NCBI RefSeq assembly: GCF_000011065.1
Contig: NC_004663.1
Coordinates: 5,890,001-5,954,000 of the forward strand
Direction of reading: 5' to 3'
DNA length: 64,000 nucleotides
Source: Bacteroides thetaiotaomicron VPI-5482
Lineage (GTDB): Bacteria > Bacteroidota > Bacteroidia > Bacteroidales > Bacteroidaceae
Part shown: positions 9,091 to 17,878 of the stretch, piece by piece
Position numbering within the stretch: the stretch's first letter is position 1
Layout: each line of letters begins with the position of its first letter
The notes under the pieces: generated by a model
The model's database searches: none
What the model was told of the DNA's origin: nothing
What the model saw: the letters and a program-made list of their open reading frames with translations, nothing else
Program-made: the position numbers and the translations under genes

Positions 9091-9098
9091 TATATTTG
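9091..9098 (+). promoter_or_regulatory. Bacteroides -7 box (TAtaTTTG) for the radical SAM gene
   Basis: Exact consensus match. It lies downstream of an in-frame ATG at 9046 and so selects the ATG at 9121 as the start. Confidence 0.65.
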
Positions 9099-9120
9099 CG
9101 TCTGTAATCAGATTGGGTCC

Positions 9121-10389
9121 ATGAACGAAAATGTCCTTACTAAACTAAAGATACTTGCAGAATCGGCCAAGTACGATGTATCCTGTGCATCCAGCGGTAC
9201 AGTGCGCTCCAATAAACCGGGCATGCTGGGCAATACCGTAGGTGGATGGGGAATCTGCCACAGCTTTGCCGAAGACGGACGGTGCATCTCCTTGCTCAAA
9301 GTCATGCTGACCAATTATTGCATTTACGACTGTGCCTACTGTATCAACCGGCGCAGTAATGATCTGCCTCGCGCCACGTTGTCTGTCTCCGAACTAGTGG
9401 AACTGACGATTGAATTCTACCGGCGCAATTATATCGAAGGTTTGTTTCTTAGTTCCGGTGTGGTCCGTAGTCCGGATTATACGATGGAACGGCTTGTGCG
9501 TGTGGCGAAAGATTTGCGTCAGGTGCATCGCTTTAACGGATATATTCATCTGAAAAGCATTCCCGGAGCAAGCCGGGAACTGGTGAATGAAGCCGGGCTG
9601 TATGCCGACCGCCTTAGTGTCAACGTAGAAATCCCGAAAGAAGAGAACCTCAAACTGCTGGCTCCCGAAAAGGATCATAAGAGTGTTTTCGCTCCGATGA
9701 AGTATATCCAGCAAGGCGTGCTGGAAAGCAAGGAAGAACGACAGAAGTTCCGTCATGCTCCCCGTTTTGCGCCTGCGGGACAGAGCACGCAGATGATTGT
9801 AGGGGCTACCTCCGAGTCGGATAAAGATATCCTTTACCTTTCGTCGGCACTCTATGGACGGCCGACGATGAAGCGTGTTTATTACTCCGGATACGTCTCC
9901 GTGAATACGTACGATACACGCCTGCCTGCACTGAAACAACCGCCTCTGGTACGTGAGAACCGTCTTTATCAGGCGGACTGGTTGCTCCGTTTCTATCAGT
10001 TTAAAGTGGATGAAATCGTAGATGACGCATATCCTGATCTAGATCTGGAGATAGACCCGAAGCTCTCGTGGGCTTTGCGTCATCCGGAACAGTTTCCTGT
10101 CGATATCAATAAGGCGGATTATGAAATGTTGCTCCGTGTGCCGGGCATCGGGGTGAAGTCTGCTAAGTTGATTGTGGCATCCCGTCGTTTTTCCCGTCTG
10201 GGCTTTTATGAGTTGAAAAAGATAGGCGTAGTGATGAAAAAAGCGCAGTACTTCATTACGTGCAGGGAACTGCCTTTGCAGATGCAGACGGTGAATGAGC
10301 TTTCTCCGCAGCGGGTACGCAGTCTGCTGCTTCCGAAGCCTAAGAAGAAGGTGGACGACCGCCAGTTGATACTGGATTTTGGGGAATAA
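9121..10389 (+). CDS. Radical SAM protein, putative DNA modification/repair (TIGR03916 type)
   Basis: About 422 residues from the ATG at 9121. An iron-sulfur cluster motif C-x3-C-x2-C is visible in NYCIYDCAYCINRR. The core then follows the radical SAM pattern (GLFLSSGVVRSPDYTMERLV). Near the C-terminus a helix-hairpin-helix, VDINKADYEMLLRVPGIG, suggests DNA contact. The family is predicted to act in DNA modification or repair and is nearly always paired with a TIGR03915 protein carrying a uracil-DNA-glycosylase-like domain, which is the next gene here (32-bp gap). The reaction is not known. The start was chosen because the promoter box at 9091-9098 excludes the ATG at 9046. Confidence 0.9.
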   Translation: MNENVLTKLKILAESAKYDVSCASSGTVRSNKPGMLGNTVGGWGICHSFAEDGRCISLLKVMLTNYCIYDCAYCINRRSNDLPRATLSVSELVELTIEFYRRNYIEGLFLSSGVVRSPDYTMERLVRVAKDLRQVHRFNGYIHLKSIPGASRELVNEAGLYADRLSVNVEIPKEENLKLLAPEKDHKSVFAPMKYIQQGVLESKEERQKFRHAPRFAPAGQSTQMIVGATSESDKDILYLSSALYGRPTMKRVYYSGYVSVNTYDTRLPALKQPPLVRENRLYQADWLLRFYQFKVDEIVDDAYPDLDLEIDPKLSWALRHPEQFPVDINKADYEMLLRVPGIGVKSAKLIVASRRFSRLGFYELKKIGVVMKKAQYFITCRELPLQMQTVNELSPQRVRSLLLPKPKKKVDDRQLILDFGE

Positions 10390-10421
10390 ATGGAGTTTCA
10401 GATGTTGTAAACCGCAAGATA

Positions 10422-11195
10422 ATGAACGTCTATATCTACGATAAAACTTTTGATGGTCTGCTGACTGCTGTCTTCGACGCTTATTTTCGTAAGACCTTTC
10501 CCGATTTCCTGTTGTCGGAAGGGGATGCTTTACCTTTGTTTTATGATGAATTGCATACGGTGGTCACCGATGAAGAGAAAGCCGCCCGCGTGTGGCGTGG
10601 CTTGCAGAAGAAAGTTTCTTCTTCCGCGCTTGGCTGCCTCACCCAGTGTTGGTTGTCGGAATTGCCGGATATAGGGATGGTTATCTTTCGTTATATTCGT
10701 AAGGCGATCGACGCTCCCCGTTCTATCGAGACTAACTTCGGCGATCCGGATGTGCTTCTGCTTGCCCAGATATGGAAGAAGGTGGATGGCGAACGGATGC
10801 ATCTGATGCAGTTCGTGCGTTTTCAGAAAGCGGCGGACGGTACGTTCTTTGCTGCCTTCGAACCGCAGTATAATGCCTTACCGCTAACCGTTCAGCATTT
10901 CAAAGATCGTTTTGCCGATCAGAAGTGGATTATCTATGATATGAAGCGGCGTTATGGCTTTTACTATGATTTGCAGGAAGTGACTACGATTTCTTTTGAT
11001 GACGACAGCCGGGAAGCTCATCTGATTACGGGGATGCTGGACGAGAGCTTGATGGATGAAAATGAGAAGATCTTTCAGAAGCTCTGGAAAACGTATTTCA
11101 AGGCTATCTGCATTAAAGAACGCATGAATCCGAGGAAGCACAAAAAGGATATGCCTGTCCGCTACTGGAAGTATCTGACGGAGAAGCAGAAGTAG
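10422..11195 (+). CDS. TIGR03915 / DUF4130 protein, partner of the radical SAM enzyme
   Basis: A 257-residue protein starting MNVYIYDKTFDGLLTAVFDAY, the standard opening of TIGR03915 (probable DNA metabolism) proteins. In many bacteria this domain is joined to a uracil-DNA glycosylase domain; this Bacteroides form is the stand-alone version ending near KHKKDMPVRYWKYLTEK. It is co-directional with the radical SAM gene after a 32-bp gap and presumably in the same operon, so the two probably act together on DNA. No catalytic residues can be assigned. It converges on the MgtC gene. Confidence 0.88.
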   Translation: MNVYIYDKTFDGLLTAVFDAYFRKTFPDFLLSEGDALPLFYDELHTVVTDEEKAARVWRGLQKKVSSSALGCLTQCWLSELPDIGMVIFRYIRKAIDAPRSIETNFGDPDVLLLAQIWKKVDGERMHLMQFVRFQKAADGTFFAAFEPQYNALPLTVQHFKDRFADQKWIIYDMKRRYGFYYDLQEVTTISFDDDSREAHLITGMLDESLMDENEKIFQKLWKTYFKAICIKERMNPRKHKKDMPVRYWKYLTEKQK

Positions 11196-11238
11196 GCTTA
11201 TTCTATCCGCTGCACCGTCACATCCGGAAATTTCTGCA

Positions 11239-11868
11239 TCAACGAAAGTAAATGTCCTTCATCATTGTTCCGTTTTGATTTGATGACCATTGTGTGACTT
11301 GATAGGATTCCATTTCACCCGAATGCTGTGTTTCCATTTCGTAAGAGACAATCATATAATCTTTTGAATTAAATCTGTCCGCTATCTGTTTCAAGGTGTC
11401 TTTGTTGTTAGTAGAGAAGGAGATCATCGAACTTTTCATGCCTACACTCTTGAAGATGTAACTGAGTAGTTCCAGGCCGATCAGAGTCAGTACGGTAGTG
11501 GCTATGCCGATGGTGTACATTCCCGCGCCGACTGCCAGACCGATGCCGGCTGTAGCCCATATGCCGGCGGCTGTGGTCAGTCCACGGACGATTTGTTTCT
11601 GTAGGATAATGGTTCCTGCACCGATGAATCCGATGCCGCTGACTACTTGTGCCGCTACACGGCTGGGGTCGAGCGTCACACTGTTTTCTTTGATGATCTC
11701 TTGAAATCCGTATTGCGAAACGATCATGATCAGGGCACTACCCAATGATACGAGGAAGTGAGTGCGGTATCCGGCTTCTTTGGCACGATATTCACGGTCC
11801 AGTCCGATGATGGCTCCCAGTATTCCTGCCACCAGTAATCTTAACATAAAATCAACGTTCAACATCAT
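11239..11868 (-). CDS. MgtC/SapB family membrane protein with frameshifted C-terminus
   Basis: A 209-residue reading frame. The membrane part (about 1-145) is typical of MgtC: GAIIGLDREYRAKEAGYRTH, GIGFIGAGTIILQK and GLTTAAGIWATAGIGLAVG. The soluble C-terminal part is cut short. Around 11289-11296 the frame shifts: after SYQVT it continues as QWSSNQNG and stops at 11239. In the next frame the DNA reads MVIKSKRNNDEGHLL, then SLMQKFPDVTVQRIE with a stop at 11198, which is the expected MgtC ending. Removing one CA from the short CACACA run restores the full frame. The MgtC family is linked to growth at low magnesium and ATP-synthase inhibition. The gene here is probably shortened by about 24 residues of native sequence. 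Confidence 0.85.
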   Translation of the reverse strand: MMLNVDFMLRLLVAGILGAIIGLDREYRAKEAGYRTHFLVSLGSALIMIVSQYGFQEIIKENSVTLDPSRVAAQVVSGIGFIGAGTIILQKQIVRGLTTAAGIWATAGIGLAVGAGMYTIGIATTVLTLIGLELLSYIFKSVGMKSSMISFSTNNKDTLKQIADRFNSKDYMIVSYEMETQHSGEMESYQVTQWSSNQNGTMMKDIYFR

Positions 11869-12055
11869 AGGTTCGGTCTCCTTTCTTTTCTTTGTTTGTT
11901 TCTTCTGTTTTTTTCTTTAAAAACGGTTAGTCCTATAAATATACAATTCTTTTCTCTTTTTGTGCTATTAATTTAGTAATATTTGAACGTAGCATATGCA
12001 TTTTATCGTATATTCGCAGACAAAACCGTGCATTACGCCAAAGATTGAATAAGAA

Positions 12056-12421
12056 ATGAAGAAAAGGATATTTTACATCATTAGTTTTCTGGTGATATTT
12101 TGTATAGAGGTGTTCATAGCCTTGTATGTACGTGATAGTTTCATACGTCCTTATATGGGAGATGCTTTGGTCGTGGTGCTGGTATATAGTTTCGTACGTA
12201 TATTTATCCCGACAGGGGTACCCCGTCTGCCGTTTTACGTTTTCCTGTTCGCTTGTTTTGTCGAAGTGCTGCAATATTTTCAGTTGGTGGAAACTTTGGG
12301 AATCACCAACCGTGCATTAAGAATCATTTTGGGCTCCACGTTCGATTGGAAAGATATTGTCTGCTATGGAGCAGGATGTATCTTTATCTTTCTGTTTGAG
12401 CAAATATTCAGACGACGTTAA
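12056..12421 (+). CDS. DUF2809 small membrane protein
   Basis: A 121-residue hydrophobic protein with four predicted membrane segments. It starts MKKRIFYIISFLVIFC and contains the DUF2809 motifs RPYMGDALVVVLVYSF, VEVLQYFQLV and LRIILGSTFDWKD. The function is unknown; family members are small inner-membrane proteins widespread in Bacteroidetes and Firmicutes. It stands alone between the divergent mgtC-like gene and the convergent ion channel. The 187-bp gap upstream has no clear promoter box. Confidence 0.85.
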   Translation: MKKRIFYIISFLVIFCIEVFIALYVRDSFIRPYMGDALVVVLVYSFVRIFIPTGVPRLPFYVFLFACFVEVLQYFQLVETLGITNRALRIILGSTFDWKDIVCYGAGCIFIFLFEQIFRRR

Positions 12422-12454
12422 TTGGAATAACAGACTTTCTTGTTTGGCGATTGC

Positions 12455-13333
12455 TTATTGTACGTTCTCTTTATCTTCGTTTTCTGAAGTCGGATTCAGA
12501 TCGTGTCCGCAATACTTGCAGAACTGCGCATTGTCTTCATGCCCTGACCGATGGCAGTTCGGACATTCTTTGTCTCTTCTCCGTTTGTAGTCCTTCATCA
12601 TGGAGGCGGACACAATGCCGGTAGGTACCGCAATGATGGTATAACCGATCAGCATGACGCAAGCCGAAAGAAACTTTCCCAGTCCGGTGACGGGAGTTAT
12701 ATCTCCGTATCCTACGGTGGTCATCGTGACAATAGCCCAGTAGATACTGTTCGGAATGTTATTGAATTGAGAATTGGGCAAAGTTCCTTCGATCATGTAC
12801 ATTAACGTTCCAATGGAAGTAACCAAAATCACAACAAACAGAAAGAAGACCGCAATCTTTTTACTACTTTCCCGAAGTGCGGTGAGCAGTCGTTCGCCTT
12901 CATTCAAGAAATTGAATAGCTTAAAGACACGGAATACCCGTATCAATCGAAATGCACGGATGATAAGCAGATAGCGTGCTCCCGGAAAGATCAAACCGAT
13001 GTAAAGCGGCAAGGTAGCCAACAGGTCAACAATGCCGAAGAAACTGAATATGTATTTCTTCGGGCGGGGAGAGCAATATATTCGTGTCAGATACTCAAAA
13101 GTAAAGAAAGCAGTGAAAAGGTACTCCATTACGACAAATGGGGTAGTCAGATAGGAGGGGAGCCCTTTCAGGCTTTCTATAATGACTAATAATACACTGG
13201 CAAGGATACAGCCGATAAGAACCACATCAAACAGTTTTCCCGAAGGAGTGTCTGACTCGAAGATGATGATGTACAGCTTATGTTTCAGCTTTTGGTCATT
13301 CATAAAATAATGGATTCTTTCTTTTAGTTTCAT
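12455..13333 (-). CDS. Voltage-gated potassium channel-like ion transporter with C-terminal zinc ribbon
   Basis: About 292 residues from the ATG at 13333; an in-frame upstream codon would add eight unlikely residues. There are six membrane segments. S4 is visible as regularly spaced arginines (RAFRLIRVFRVFKLF), and the pore carries the potassium filter TVGYGD in TMTTVGYGDITP. After S6 there is a short cytoplasmic tail with two CxxC pairs (CPNCHRSGHEDNAQFCKYCG), a zinc ribbon. It probably conducts potassium across the inner membrane. It is downstream of the lytic transglycosylase on the same strand, separated by a heptamer-repeat region. Confidence 0.9.
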   Translation of the reverse strand: MKLKERIHYFMNDQKLKHKLYIIIFESDTPSGKLFDVVLIGCILASVLLVIIESLKGLPSYLTTPFVVMEYLFTAFFTFEYLTRIYCSPRPKKYIFSFFGIVDLLATLPLYIGLIFPGARYLLIIRAFRLIRVFRVFKLFNFLNEGERLLTALRESSKKIAVFFLFVVILVTSIGTLMYMIEGTLPNSQFNNIPNSIYWAIVTMTTVGYGDITPVTGLGKFLSACVMLIGYTIIAVPTGIVSASMMKDYKRRRDKECPNCHRSGHEDNAQFCKYCGHDLNPTSENEDKENVQ

Positions 13334-13374
13334 GAGAATAATCAGTTGACAGGCCAATATCCCAATAACCTGTA

Positions 13375-13430
13375 TTTTACCTATTACTTATTACCTGCTA
13401 CTTATTACCTATTACATTAATCTATTACCC
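13375..13430. repeat. Degenerate heptamer tandem repeat (TATTACC-like)
   Basis: About eight imperfect copies of a 7-bp unit (TATTACT, TATTACC, TGCTACT, TATTACC, TATTACA and so on). They fill the gap between the transglycosylase and the ion channel and run into the last codons of the transglycosylase (its stop is at 13417). Confidence 0.7.
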
Positions 13431-14418
13431 AGTGCTTGTTATATGCAACCGTCTTCTTTGGATCATAGTACATTCCCTCTTGTGTAGGTATCTGGAGAAC
13501 GTATGTTTTTCCGGTCCTGTTCTTTAGGGTTTGTTCGCGTAGCCAAGGGTTCGCATCTCGAAGTTGGGCGTATGTGATTCCCTGCTGTTTGGCAAAATCG
13601 CTTAAGTTGGCAATGGGGGTGGTGACCGTTATCTCTTTGTAGGGGATAGGCGGGTACAGGTGTTCCTTTTTCAGCAGGAATCCATATCGTTGAGGATTCT
13701 TGAATATTTCTTTGACTGCCAGCAGGCGGAACATATAGCGGGAAGTCTCTTCTACCAGCCATAAGTCCATTGCGTGGCTGGCAAGTTGCTGGTCCAGTTG
13801 AGAGGAAATTCGTCCTTGTCCGGCATTATAGGCGGCAGATACAGCCATCCAGTCTCCGTATTTGGCATAAGCCTGTTTGAAATATTTGCAGGCGGCTACC
13901 GTTGCTTTTTCGATGTGATAACGTTCGTCTACGTTCTCATTTACTTCGAGTCCGAATTCCCGTCCGGTAGCAGGCATGAATTGCCATAATCCGGCTGCAC
14001 CGGCCGGAGAGCGGGCTATGTTGTTGAGGTTACTTTCGATGACCATCAGATATTTGAAATCGTCGGGGATACCGTTCGCTTTCAGAATCGGTTCTATAAT
14101 TGGGAAGTAACGGTTCGCACGCTTAATTAGCAGCATGGTGGTGGAGTGCATATAGGTGAACGCCATCATCTCCCGGTCCATCCGCTCGCGGCGGTCGTAA
14201 CGGCGGAGGTCGATCGTCTCTCCGTCAAAAGTCACCTGCTCGGGAACGGTAGGTGAGGTGACGCAATAAGGTACTTCCGATTTGGCGGAATGCTGTTCGT
14301 CTACATGACTGCTACCGATCAGAATAGGCAGGGTAGCTCCGATGCAGAACACTAATATAAAGGTTAGAATGTAGTTGATCTTGGTAAATTTCTTCATTTT
14401 CTGTTTTCTTTTAGTCAT
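13417..14418 (-). CDS. Membrane-bound lytic murein transglycosylase (MltD-like, SLT domain)
   Basis: About 333 residues. The N-terminal membrane anchor is ILTFILVFCIGATLPILI (about residues 17-34). The soluble-lytic-transglycosylase domain (about 105-235) shows the catalytic Glu in FKYLMVIESNLNNIARSPAG, then GLWQFMPATGREFGL and AVSAAYNAGQGRI. The C-terminus has a LysM-like segment (LSDFAKQQGITYAQLRDANP). The enzyme cleaves peptidoglycan glycan strands in the periplasm. The start at 14418 lies 11 bp after the stop of the Fpg-like gene; an ATG at 14397 is equally plausible. The gene probably forms an operon with the Fpg-like gene. Confidence 0.9.
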   Translation of the reverse strand: MTKRKQKMKKFTKINYILTFILVFCIGATLPILIGSSHVDEQHSAKSEVPYCVTSPTVPEQVTFDGETIDLRRYDRRERMDREMMAFTYMHSTTMLLIKRANRYFPIIEPILKANGIPDDFKYLMVIESNLNNIARSPAGAAGLWQFMPATGREFGLEVNENVDERYHIEKATVAACKYFKQAYAKYGDWMAVSAAYNAGQGRISSQLDQQLASHAMDLWLVEETSRYMFRLLAVKEIFKNPQRYGFLLKKEHLYPPIPYKEITVTTPIANLSDFAKQQGITYAQLRDANPWLREQTLKNRTGKTYVLQIPTQEGMYYDPKKTVAYNKHWVID

Positions 14419-14429
14419 TTGATTGGTTC

Positions 14430-15269
14430 TTATTCCAATATCTGGCAACCACGGCAGTAATAGATGCTACCGCCAAGATAATTCTCCTTGACAATGGTTT
14501 CTCCGCAACGGGGACAGGCTTTGCCTGCCGTGTCTTTAGAGAGGCAAGCTGTGTACTTGCCGTTTTCTCCGAACAGGTCCGATTCCGTGTTTCGTCCACC
14601 CTGTCGGTAGATATCGTTCATGGTTTCCTTTACTTGATAGAACAAATTTTCTTTCTCTTTGTCTGTTAATGCTGCTATTTTTTTCTTTGGATGGATGTGG
14701 GCATGATACAGAATGTCCTGTAATACACCGTTTCCCAGTCCCGGAACAGTCTGTTCGGTAGCCAGGAAAGCTTTGGCGGATTTCTTCTGCGCACTTTCAT
14801 CATTAATCAGTCCGAGGAAATATTCTTTGCTGAAAGCGTCCGACATGACCTGCGGCTTGCTTTTCGCTGTCCGGTAATATTCGGAAAGCATGCCCGTAGC
14901 AGCATTCTTGTCATAGCACATGAGTCCGCCATACATTCTCACGGACGCTATAAGGCAGCTTTCATCTTCGAATGCAATAAGTAACTGATGTTTGGCCGGC
15001 AGCTTGGTCCCTGGAGTCAGATAGCGCAGATTTACTCCGTCCGTGAGTACGAGCACTTTATCTTCTATTGTAATCTCTACCATACCTCCCTGAGACTGCG
15101 CACTGTTTATCCTCTTATCGACTAGCCATTCGGCAAACTCATCGGAATTGCCGTTAAACCAAGCGAATTTGTGAGGGCTGAATTGAATAAATACATCTGA
15201 TATTCTTTTTCCTACAACTGTCTCAGTGAGTTGTTCGCAGAGATAACGGGCTTCGGGTGCTTCTATCAT
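14430..15269 (-). CDS. Fpg/Nei-family DNA glycosylase-like protein with altered N-terminus
   Basis: About 280 residues from the ATG at 15269, chosen because a -7 box at 15306-15313 overlaps the upstream alternative codon. The domain order is Fpg/Nei-like: N-terminal beta-sandwich, helix-two-turn-helix (LATEQTVPGLGNGVLQDILY, with the conserved Asn and Gly run), and a C-terminal zinc finger of four cysteines (CPRCGETIV ... YYCRGCQ). True Fpg/Nei enzymes use Pro2 as the nucleophile in an MPE start. Here the start reads MIEAPEARYL, so residue 2 is Ile. The protein may therefore bind rather than cut DNA, or use another residue. It is co-directional with the transglycosylase gene. Confidence 0.85.
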   Translation of the reverse strand: MIEAPEARYLCEQLTETVVGKRISDVFIQFSPHKFAWFNGNSDEFAEWLVDKRINSAQSQGGMVEITIEDKVLVLTDGVNLRYLTPGTKLPAKHQLLIAFEDESCLIASVRMYGGLMCYDKNAATGMLSEYYRTAKSKPQVMSDAFSKEYFLGLINDESAQKKSAKAFLATEQTVPGLGNGVLQDILYHAHIHPKKKIAALTDKEKENLFYQVKETMNDIYRQGGRNTESDLFGENGKYTACLSKDTAGKACPRCGETIVKENYLGGSIYYCRGCQILE

Positions 15270-15305
15270 ATAGTCTCTATTTCTGATTTTATAAATGTTC
15301 TCATG

Positions 15306-15313
15306 CAAATATA
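15306..15313 (-). promoter_or_regulatory. Bacteroides -7 box (TAtaTTTG) for the Fpg-like gene
   Basis: Exact match on the minus strand, giving a leader of about 30 nt to the ATG at 15269. Confidence 0.65.
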
Positions 15314-15654
15314 ATATTTATTAGTCAGAACTAAACAAATCCGGTGGAACAAAATCAGGTTGCTGCAATATCTGGCCTTTATTATCACTGTTAAGAAATG
15401 AAATCTCGATTTCTTGTGTAGGATAATGACTATATGTGGTTGGAGGAAAAGTATATGAGTTTTGCAAAGCGTATATATAAATATTCAAAACAAAGTGAAG
15501 GATTCAAACTTGTTCTAAAGTTTAATTTCCTCCACGATGTTCTGAATATCAAGTTAAAGTCTAGTTATTTTATTTGATATAGATGGCTTATAGATAGTCA
15601 GTAAGTATCTTATCAGCGTAATTTTATAAACTATATATGTTGTATTTATATCTT
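15314..15654. other. Gene-free region between two minus-strand operons
   Basis: About 340 bp of AT-rich DNA. I see no coding frame, clear terminator or promoter apart from the box at its left edge. Confidence 0.5.
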
Positions 15655-17253
15655 TTATCTGGTAATAATAAGATTAATCGGTAAGATAGTTGCTGTCACA
15701 TCACCGCTAGATACGTCATATAGTTTATAGGTATTGTTAGATTCTGCTCTGATAATAGGGTCATAGAAGAAGAAGGAAAGAGTTCCTAATTCGTCAGAAC
15801 CGACTGTAGTTGTAACTTTAGTACTACTAGTTGTGGTATTGGTGTGTGAAAAACCATATCCTAATTTGGCAGATAATTTGACGCTATCTATGCTTCCGCC
15901 TCCTTCGATGGAAAAATCTGCTTTGTTTGTAAATTCATTTACTACAGTTATTGTTTTTTCTATTGTCTGATCAACATCGAATTCTTCTACATACATATGA
16001 ATGGAAAGAGCTTTGTTGTATAAATCCCATGGTAATGTGAAAACTTGGTTATCCTTATTGGGTTCAAGTTTTTCCGGATAAATCCATTTTGATCTTAAAT
16101 TGTTGATATCTACTGAATAGAAATTCTTTGATTGTCTAAATGCGGTACCGTTTTTATGATGAAGATGTATCTTTTCTATGGAGAACACATCTTTTGCTTT
16201 TACGGAAAATGTGAGCAAATGTTCCATCGCATCTTTATTTGTTTCTCCTGCAATATAGGACTTGAATCGGAATTCGAAATTTCCATCTGTCCATATATTT
16301 TGAAGAATTTCTTCATTTGAAAGGTAACGTTTAGTTTGGGTCAAGTCTTGTAATCTTTGATCACCGTCGGCATCTGCGATTCTTCCAAATGCAGTAGCAC
16401 TAATTCTAAATCGGTATAATTTTTCTCTGATATTTCTATTTAAGCTTCCAGGAGTATTTGTTTTATTGATACCATAATAAATATAATCTCTTTGGCAGGC
16501 ATTAGGGACGTTTTTGAATTCTCGCCAAGCGTTAATAGCTGTGGCTACTACATCTTTACTAACATATTTATTCAAATCTTCGGTTGCTTCTAAATCATTA
16601 TCAGCATCATAATGCCGGGTTTGCACCTTTTTGCTCCCATCAAAAGCATCACTTATAAATTCATAAGTAGCCTCTCCTGATCTTGTATTAACACTAGTAA
16701 TTTTCATGCGTTCATTGTTTTTCACAACAAGGCAAGGGAAACCAGGAATATCTCCGTTTGTCATATTACCAATGTTTTCGCCATTTTCATATAGTGTGTT
16801 GTTTTTGTCATCTCTACACAATACTGATATTTCTTTATCACTTGTATCCCATGTTGTGGCATTGAAGTCCCAAAATAGAGTGAGATCTGGAACCATTATG
16901 TTTAACAAGGGAAGAGATTGCTCAATTTGACTCAATTCGTTTTCTTCTTTGCAGTATGATAATAATATATCTCTAAAACTTTGGTTGCCAAATACTTTTT
17001 TATCTTTAATTAATGGATAGAAAATGTCGTAGTCATTGTCAAACTGTACTAAAGCTTCTTTTTTCAAGAAGTTGCGTACTTCGATACTACCGGAGGCGGC
17101 TTGTGATAACAATTTGGCAAATTTGAGTTGCGCATCGGCTGTTGCCGATACTGGTAAATTACTTGTATTCTCGTTGATAGGAGAAGTTCCTTCCTCTTGA
17201 GAACACGAAAACATGAAAAAAGCACTTGCGAGCATTAATAAAATCTTTTTCAT
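15655..17253 (-). CDS. Secreted lipoprotein with Ser/Thr-rich beta-hairpin region, unknown function
   Basis: About 532 residues from MKKILLMLASAFF; upstream in-frame codons would precede the signal peptide. The lipobox is MFSCSQEEG. I do not recognise the family. Residues of about 430-510 have an alternating polar pattern (KADFSIEGGGSIDSVKLSA, then FSHTNTTTSSTKVTTTVGS) followed by LGTLSFFFYDP. This resembles the amphipathic Ser/Thr-rich strands that form the pore in aerolysin/ETX-MTX2 toxins, a weak resemblance judged by eye. It is the last gene of a three-gene operon with two other exported proteins and lies 37 bp after the second lipoprotein. Confidence 0.7.
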   Translation of the reverse strand: MKKILLMLASAFFMFSCSQEEGTSPINENTSNLPVSATADAQLKFAKLLSQAASGSIEVRNFLKKEALVQFDNDYDIFYPLIKDKKVFGNQSFRDILLSYCKEENELSQIEQSLPLLNIMVPDLTLFWDFNATTWDTSDKEISVLCRDDKNNTLYENGENIGNMTNGDIPGFPCLVVKNNERMKITSVNTRSGEATYEFISDAFDGSKKVQTRHYDADNDLEATEDLNKYVSKDVVATAINAWREFKNVPNACQRDYIYYGINKTNTPGSLNRNIREKLYRFRISATAFGRIADADGDQRLQDLTQTKRYLSNEEILQNIWTDGNFEFRFKSYIAGETNKDAMEHLLTFSVKAKDVFSIEKIHLHHKNGTAFRQSKNFYSVDINNLRSKWIYPEKLEPNKDNQVFTLPWDLYNKALSIHMYVEEFDVDQTIEKTITVVNEFTNKADFSIEGGGSIDSVKLSAKLGYGFSHTNTTTSSTKVTTTVGSDELGTLSFFFYDPIIRAESNNTYKLYDVSSGDVTATILPINLIITR

Positions 17254-17290
17254 AATACATGTTTTTATAAAAGTTAGTAATAGATAAAAA

Positions 17291-17863
17291 TTATCTGGTT
17301 CCGTATGAACCATTGATTATAATAGAATCTTTAGGGTTATCTGAACGATAAAGCACTCCGTTAAGATTTCCTTCAATAATAGGATGCCATTGGTCTGCAT
17401 AGGCAGATTTAGTAATTTCTACTTGGAATGGTTTCTCTTTTTGGGGGATATAGTAAATATATTTGTCCTCATATTTATCACTATGTGTATCACGTGTTAT
17501 TTGAATTCCATCATATATCCAATCTGTTTTTGTTGATTTTGTTATATAACGTATTCCTTTATGTAAATGATAGATGGTTATGCTAAGTAATTCATCCTCA
17601 CCGTACTTTATGCTTGTCATCATTCCCCTTATAGAATCGGTATCGTTATTAGGAGGAGATGCACTTGTTTTTACTGAATGAACAGACCAATCAGTATGAG
17701 CTTCATTTTCCAGAGATATTTCCTTTCCGTTTATCTCCCCTTTAAAGTATCCCCAATACCATGAATCATCTTTAGGAACGGGAGTTTCATCATCATCGTT
17801 GCCGCATGATGCTAGAATAAGCATTCCGAAGAATGCTCCGATTAAATAAATGTTTAGTTTCAT
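17291..17863 (-). CDS. Small surface lipoprotein (DUF5025-like)
   Basis: 190 residues with a lipoprotein signal (MKLNIYLIGAFFGMLILASC) followed by GNDDDET, an acidic surface-export signal of Bacteroides type. The mature part begins WYWGYFKGEINGKEISLEN, similar to DUF5025-type lipoproteins, and is beta-rich. Function is unknown. It lies between the DUF3244 gene (15-bp gap) and the larger lipoprotein (37-bp gap), so the three are likely one transcript. The family call is tentative. Confidence 0.72.
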   Translation of the reverse strand: MKLNIYLIGAFFGMLILASCGNDDDETPVPKDDSWYWGYFKGEINGKEISLENEAHTDWSVHSVKTSASPPNNDTDSIRGMMTSIKYGEDELLSITIYHLHKGIRYITKSTKTDWIYDGIQITRDTHSDKYEDKYIYYIPQKEKPFQVEITKSAYADQWHPIIEGNLNGVLYRSDNPKDSIIINGSYGTR

Positions 17864-17878
17864 CTTATTTTTATTGTT

